From: Polyangiaceae bacterium
Lineage (GTDB): Bacteria; Myxococcota; Polyangia; Polyangiales; Polyangiaceae
Direction: 5' to 3'
Length of the DNA: 9,809 nucleotides
Assembly (NCBI GenBank): GCA_025936205.1
Contig: JAICTU010000351.1
Span: 1 to 9,809, forward strand
Shown: positions 6,006 through 9,809 of the stretch, piece by piece
Layout of the letters: every line of letters begins with the position of its first letter
Numbering within the stretch: position 1 is the first letter of the stretch
The notes under the pieces: generated by a model
Told to the model about the DNA's origin: nothing
What the model saw: the letters and a program-made list of their open reading frames with translations, nothing else
The model's database searches: none
Translations under genes and position numbers: made by a program

Positions 6006-8179
6006 TGGCAAAGAAGATCCGCGCGATCCAACAACTCGAGGCTGCCGAATGTGGCGTGGCGTGCCTCGCCATGATCCTCGACATGCACGGGGCATCGATC
6101 CCGCTGGACGAGCTCCGCAGTCACTGCGGCACCTCGCGCGACGGAAACTCGGCGCTGCAAATCCTGCAGGCCGCCAAGCGCCTCGGCCTGATGGGGCGTG
6201 GCCTGAAGCTGACCCTGGAGCAGCTGGCCGCGGTGAAGACGCCGCTGATCCTGCACTGGAACATGAACCACTTCGTGGTGTTCGAGCGCTTCGCGAACGG
6301 CCACGCCATGATCGTCGATCCGGCTACCGGCCGCATTCAGGCGGACCTGGAGCAGCTCAATCGCTGCTTCTCCGGCGTCGCACTGCAGCTCGCGCCCGGT
6401 CCCGCCTTCACCAAGCGAGCGCGCAAGTCCGAGAGCATTCGGCGCTACTGGGTCAACCTGAGTGAGCGCAAGCGTGCGCTGGCGTTCGTGATGCTGGCCG
6501 GCGCCTGTAGCGAGCTGCTCGGCGTGGTGGCCCCCGCCATCAATCAGCTGCTGATCGATGAGGTGATCCGACCGCTGCGGCACGACTGGCTCTTGCCCGT
6601 ACTGGCCGTGCTCCTGGTCGCGACGCTGGCGGGCCTCATGCTGGGCTGGCTGTTCCAGATCGCCCTCTCCAGCCTGCAGACCCTGCTGCGCTCGACGCTC
6701 ACCGATCAGCTGGGTCGTCGCCTGCTGCGCCTGCCGCTCGAGTTCGTGGGCGGGCGCAGCCGCTCGGATCTGCTGCAGCGCGTTTATTCGCACGCGGGCC
6801 TGGGCGACTTGCTGACCAAGACGGCGCTCGGCGTGTTCGAGGGACTATTCGTGCTGGGCCTGGCCGCTTTGATGCTGGCCTACGACCCCATGCTCGGCGC
6901 GCTCGCGCTCGGCATCGACTTGCTCCGCATCGTCGTGCTGCGCCGCGTCCGGGACGACGCGCGCCAGCGCTCCGCCGGGGAGCTCACCGCGCGCGCCATG
7001 GAGTTCTCGGTGGTGCACCAGGCGACGAGCTGTGCCGAAGTCGTGAAATCCTTCGGCATGGAGCAGCGGCTGGAGCAGTGGTACGAACGCCGGCTCACGG
7101 AGCGTCTCGTCTGGACGCGCAAGGTGGCGCGTCTCGGTGCGGCCGCGAGCGGCTGGCTCAGCATCTTCGACGGTGTGGCGCGAGCCGCCGTGTTCTGGAT
7201 CGGCGGCCTGAAGGTCATCCACTTCGAGATGTCGATCGGCGTGTTTGCAGGCTTCCTGGCGATCCGCTCGCTCCTGGGCGGTCCGCTCGCCTCGATCTGG
7301 ACGACGCTGGAGAGCTGGCTCGAGTTTCGCAGCGTGCTCGCTCGCAGCGACGAGCTACTGGCACAGCCGACCGTCGACCACGGTCAGCTCTCCGCGGACA
7401 GCATGCGCGGGCAGATCACGCTGCGCAACGTCGGCTTCCGCTACTCGTCGGGTTCGCCGTGGATTGTGCGCGGTGTCTCCCTGACGATCGAACCGGGCGA
7501 GCATGTGGCATTCATCGGCCCCTCCGGCCAGGGCAAGTCGACCTTGCTTGCGATCGCGGCCGGCATCCTCGAGCCGAGCGAGGGCGAAGTGCTGCTCGAC
7601 GGCGTACCGGTTCGGCAGTGCAGCGAGGCTTCGCTGGCGCGAGTGTTCGGCACGGTGGTGGGCGCGCCGCTGATCACGACGGGTACGGTGCGAGAGAACC
7701 TGGTCGCGCGCCTGCCACAGGCGGACGACGCAGCGGTGCTGGAGGCCTCACGGGCCGCCTGTTTCGACGAGGTCGTCGCGCGCCTGCCGCGCGGCTATGA
7801 GACGGAGCTCGAGCCGGAAGGCGCGAACCTGTCGGGCGGCGAGCGCCAGCGCCTCGGCATCGCCCAGGCGCTGCTCGGGCGGCCGCGCGTGTTGTTTCTG
7901 GACGAGGCGACGTGCTTTCTCGACGCCGCAAACGAGAGCCGGGTGCTCGCCAACTTTCTGCGCGCCGGCGTGACCGTGATCTCCGTCGCGCACCGACCCA
8001 GGGTGATCGCGGCCTCGCAGCAAGTGTTCCGCGTGGAGGGTGGCAAGGTGGCGCGCCTGGAGCGCGCCGAGGTGGCTCATGCGCAGCGGGAGCAGCCGAG
8101 TCACGAGAGCGCGCGCTCCGCCGCGCGCTCGGGCAGAGCGGTCGCTAGCGCAGTCCTGAGTCCGTCGTGCGCGGGCTGA
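6005..8179 (+). CDS. C39 peptidase-containing ABC exporter (bacteriocin/RiPP processing and export)
   Basis: 724 residues. The ATG shares its A with the TGA of the upstream adaptor gene. It should cleave a double-glycine leader and export the cargo with ATP. The N-terminal C39 peptidase has its complete set: Gln10 and Cys16 (QLEAAECGVACLAM), His89 (NMNHFVVFE) and Asp105 (IVDPATG). A transmembrane domain spans about 155-430. The ATPase has Walker A GPSGQGKST (505-513), signature LSGGERQ (609-615), Walker B VLFLDEAT with Glu634, and H-loop His663 (SVAHRP). The Q-loop glutamine expected before TGTVRENL is absent: aligning on that motif puts Gly554 or a neighbour there. The C terminus has an extra Ala/Ser/Arg-rich tail of about 35 residues over the convergent gene overlap. 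The closest functional class is the NHLM/lactococcin-type peptidase-transporter. No precursor peptide is visible. Confidence 0.94.
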   Translation: MAKKIRAIQQLEAAECGVACLAMILDMHGASIPLDELRSHCGTSRDGNSALQILQAAKRLGLMGRGLKLTLEQLAAVKTPLILHWNMNHFVVFERFANGHAMIVDPATGRIQADLEQLNRCFSGVALQLAPGPAFTKRARKSESIRRYWVNLSERKRALAFVMLAGACSELLGVVAPAINQLLIDEVIRPLRHDWLLPVLAVLLVATLAGLMLGWLFQIALSSLQTLLRSTLTDQLGRRLLRLPLEFVGGRSRSDLLQRVYSHAGLGDLLTKTALGVFEGLFVLGLAALMLAYDPMLGALALGIDLLRIVVLRRVRDDARQRSAGELTARAMEFSVVHQATSCAEVVKSFGMEQRLEQWYERRLTERLVWTRKVARLGAAASGWLSIFDGVARAAVFWIGGLKVIHFEMSIGVFAGFLAIRSLLGGPLASIWTTLESWLEFRSVLARSDELLAQPTVDHGQLSADSMRGQITLRNVGFRYSSGSPWIVRGVSLTIEPGEHVAFIGPSGQGKSTLLAIAAGILEPSEGEVLLDGVPVRQCSEASLARVFGTVVGAPLITTGTVRENLVARLPQADDAAVLEASRAACFDEVVARLPRGYETELEPEGANLSGGERQRLGIAQALLGRPRVLFLDEATCFLDAANESRVLANFLRAGVTVISVAHRPRVIAASQQVFRVEGGKVARLERAEVAHAQREQPSHESARSAARSGRAVASAVLSPSCAG
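8107..8130. repeat. GC-rich hairpin at the convergent gene ends
   Basis: GAGCGCGC (8107-8114) pairs perfectly with GCGCGCTC (8123-8130) around an 8-nt loop. It sits inside the last exporter codons and 15 bp beyond the isomerase stop on the minus strand. No T-tract follows in either direction, so terminator function is uncertain. It may simply reflect Ala/Arg/Ser codons. Confidence 0.35.
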
Positions 8180-9122
8180 GCGAGACCGGGCGCGGCGGCA
8201 GCGCGGCCACCGCCGGTGGCGGGGCCGCCTCGAGCACTTCGGTCACGCGCGGCTCGAAGCCGTCGAGCAGCGCAGGCTGATAGTCCCGCAGGCTCTCCTT
8301 GCGCAGGCGCTCCGTCAACGTGTGCAGCTCGCTCAGCTCTCGGGCGTGGACCAACAAAGCACGGATGTCGGCGGAGACGGCGCCCAGCTGATTCGATTGA
8401 GCGGCGCGGCTGGCGCGCCGCCAGATGACGGCGACCGCGTCGCCTTCCGCGATCGGCTCGGGCACGAGCTCTCCGTCTTTCACCCGCTCCGCGGCGGCAA
8501 ACAGCGCCGGCGAGACCCGCACTTGCGGCATGTGCGTCTGGCCATCGGCCGCCACGAAGCCCAGGCTGCCCGAGCGCATGAGCGTCGCCGTATCGATCGA
8601 GCGTTCGCGCGCGAGCCGGCTCCACGTGCTCTCGCTGGGCTTGCCCAGCTCGCGCAGCAACTCGCGGGCCTGCGCGTCCTGTCGCACCAGGATGCGCCAG
8701 ATCAGGATCAAATGCGGCTCTTCGTACCGATCGCGGTGCTGGCCGTAGTACTCCGCGACCTCCGACTCGGGCACGCCGGCCGCCTCGGCCTGCTGCTGAA
8801 GCCCGGTCAGCAAACCGCGCGCCAGCGCGTTGTCGCGCGCAGACCCCAATCGACGATCTTCTCGCGCCGCGTCCTGCTCCAGCAGTGCTTGCCGGATCAG
8901 CTCGCGCTCCAGGAACTGCCGGCGCTGCTCGGGCCAGGAGGCGCCGAACAGAGCGCGCTGAACCGGCAGGAGCCGCGCCAGCCTCGCCAGCAGCAGACCG
9001 GCATCGATCGAGCGCTCCCCGACCCGCGCCACGATCGCCGCGTCCGCCCGCGCGAACCCGAGCCCGAGCACGACCGCTCCGAGCAGACCTGCTCCGGGCC
9101 ACCAGGACCGTCGGCGCCGCAT
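8145..9122 (-). CDS. Parvulin-type (SurA/PpiC-like) peptidyl-prolyl cis-trans isomerase
   Basis: 325 residues from the ATG whose A (9122) is also the last base of the rnc stop. It likely assists folding of secreted or outer-membrane proteins in the periplasm. The N terminus MRRRRSWWPG followed by AGLLGAVVLGLGFARADA is a signal peptide or membrane anchor, with possible cleavage after ADA near residue 28. A helical chaperone-like N-terminal region (about 29-132: VGERSIDAGLLLARL, FLERELIRQALLEQD, SEVAEYYGQHRDRY) precedes the parvulin domain (about 133-238). The domain shows WSRLARERSIDTAT, RSGSLGFV, SPALFAAAERVKDGELVPEPI and AVAVIWR. A Pro-rich C-terminal tail follows. Isomerase activity is not certain, since some SurA-type domains are inactive. 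The gene follows rnc with translational coupling, and its last 35 bp overlap the exporter gene on the other strand. Confidence 0.88.
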   Translation of the reverse strand: MRRRRSWWPGAGLLGAVVLGLGFARADAAIVARVGERSIDAGLLLARLARLLPVQRALFGASWPEQRRQFLERELIRQALLEQDAAREDRRLGSARDNALARGLLTGLQQQAEAAGVPESEVAEYYGQHRDRYEEPHLILIWRILVRQDAQARELLRELGKPSESTWSRLARERSIDTATLMRSGSLGFVAADGQTHMPQVRVSPALFAAAERVKDGELVPEPIAEGDAVAVIWRRASRAAQSNQLGAVSADIRALLVHARELSELHTLTERLRKESLRDYQPALLDGFEPRVTEVLEAAPPPAVAALPPRPVSLSPRTTDSGLR

Positions 9123-9809
9123 CAACGGCTTTCGGCTTCGGACGAAGGCGACCGCTCGGACACGTCGGGGGGGCGCGGTACCCCATCGGCCTCGAGAGCG
9201 GCCCGCTCCAGCAACGTCAAGCGCGCCGCCTCGCGTTCGGCGAGGCGCTTGGAGCGCCCCTTGCCCTCCGCGCCCCAGCGATCTCCCATGCGCACCCGCA
9301 CCACGAACCAGCGATCGTGCGCGGGCCCACCGGAGTCGATCACGGCGTACGTGGGCGCGGTGCCCCCCAGCGCCTGCACCCGCTGCTGCAGCTCCGTCTT
9401 GGGATCGAGGCGCGCGCGCTCCGAGGCCAGTTGCTCGAGGCGCGGCTCCACGAAGCGGGCGCACACCGCGCGCGCGCTCTCGGGCCCCGCGTCGAGATAG
9501 GTCGCCCCGATCAACGCCTCCACGAAATCCGCCAGCACATTGTTGCTCGCGCGCAGGTTGCTGACCTCGGCGCCGCGGCCCAGGTGCAGCGCGTCGGTGA
9601 TCTGCTGTTCGCGTGCCCAGTCAGCCAGCGCGTCCGTGTTGACGAGCTGAGCTCGGATGCTGGTCAGCACGCCCTCGTCGGCGTTGGGAAAGTGCTGAAA
9701 CAATAGCTCGCTCACGCACAGGCCGAGCACCGCGTCGCCCAGAAACTCGAGGCGCTGGTTATGCCGCGACAGCCCCTGCTCGTTGGCGTAGCTCGGGTGA
9801 CTCAGCGCC
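9122..9809 (-). CDS. rnc: Ribonuclease III, 5' end beyond the window
   Basis: 228 residues are visible; the first ~20-30 are missing past the right edge. RNase III cleaves double-stranded RNA, processing rRNA precursors and controlling some mRNAs, as a homodimer in the cytoplasm with Mg2+. The signature HNQRLEFLGDAVL lies near the visible start, giving the metal-binding Glu and Asp. The second acidic pair is in ADFVEALIGATYLDAG (visible residues 94 and 97). ALSHPSYANE before the signature matches the family's usual ALTHRSYAN. A double-stranded RNA-binding domain (DPKTELQQRVQALGG through GKGRSKRLAEREAARLTLL) occupies about 135-204, followed by a short acidic/Ser tail. Gln replaces the more frequent Glu two residues before LEF, a variant I believe is not rare. 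The stop overlaps the isomerase start by one base (TGATG). Confidence 0.96.
   Translation of the reverse strand, partial: ALSHPSYANEQGLSRHNQRLEFLGDAVLGLCVSELLFQHFPNADEGVLTSIRAQLVNTDALADWAREQQITDALHLGRGAEVSNLRASNNVLADFVEALIGATYLDAGPESARAVCARFVEPRLEQLASERARLDPKTELQQRVQALGGTAPTYAVIDSGGPAHDRWFVVRVRMGDRWGAEGKGRSKRLAEREAARLTLLERAALEADGVPRPPDVSERSPSSEAESR

Noticed and set aside
4755..6095. Long minus-strand open frame opposite the HlyD gene
   Set aside because: His/Arg/Gln-rich shadow frame of a strongly biased GC-rich gene with clear HlyD features.
8101..9186. Minus-strand frame of 361 codons overlapping the isomerase
   Set aside because: Different frame from the parvulin domain; Arg/Ala/Gly-rich with no motif.

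Overview
The window is GC-rich, with strongly G/C-biased third codon positions in its real genes. The best taxonomic clue is a CdnL (CarD-like) RNA-polymerase-binding regulator that closely resembles the essential Myxococcus protein. Together with the Ala/Arg-rich proteins and large intergenic spaces, this points to a Myxococcota (deltaproteobacterial) chromosome. That assignment is inference; no rRNA or tRNA gene is present to confirm it.

Layout. (1) Positions 1-1463 hold no convincing gene. They carry perfect palindromes, a Rho-independent terminator, short tandem repeats, one good sigma70-type promoter candidate and a cluster of competing hairpins just upstream of cdnL. (2) cdnL (1464-1970, +) is followed by a terminator hairpin. 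(3) A divergent pair, a small lipoprotein (2389-2850, -) and an orphan beta-class DNA methyltransferase (2972-4006, +), is bracketed by two nearly identical copies of a ~96-bp structured repeat in inverted orientation (2220-2315 and 4004-4098). Each gene runs into its copy from the same side. (4) A two-gene secretion operon follows: an HlyD-type membrane fusion protein with a long Pro/Ala-rich N-terminal extension (4200-6005, +) and a C39-peptidase ABC exporter (6005-8179, +), joined by a one-base stop/start overlap. (5) On the minus strand, rnc (RNase III, 5' end outside the window, 9809-9122) overlaps by one base a parvulin-type peptidyl-prolyl isomerase (9122-8145). Its 3' end overlaps the exporter gene tail to tail by 35 bp.

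How the parts work together. The HlyD/C39 pair should cleave a double-glycine-type leader in the cytoplasm and export the mature peptide across the envelope, but no precursor peptide or modification enzyme is visible here. rnc, the isomerase and cdnL are housekeeping functions (RNA processing, envelope protein folding, rRNA/housekeeping promoter activation). The methyltransferase has no visible restriction partner.

The signals most worth following are the inverted structured-repeat pair around the methyltransferase/lipoprotein module, the exporter with no visible substrate and its unusual ATPase Q-loop, and the mutually exclusive hairpins in the cdnL leader.
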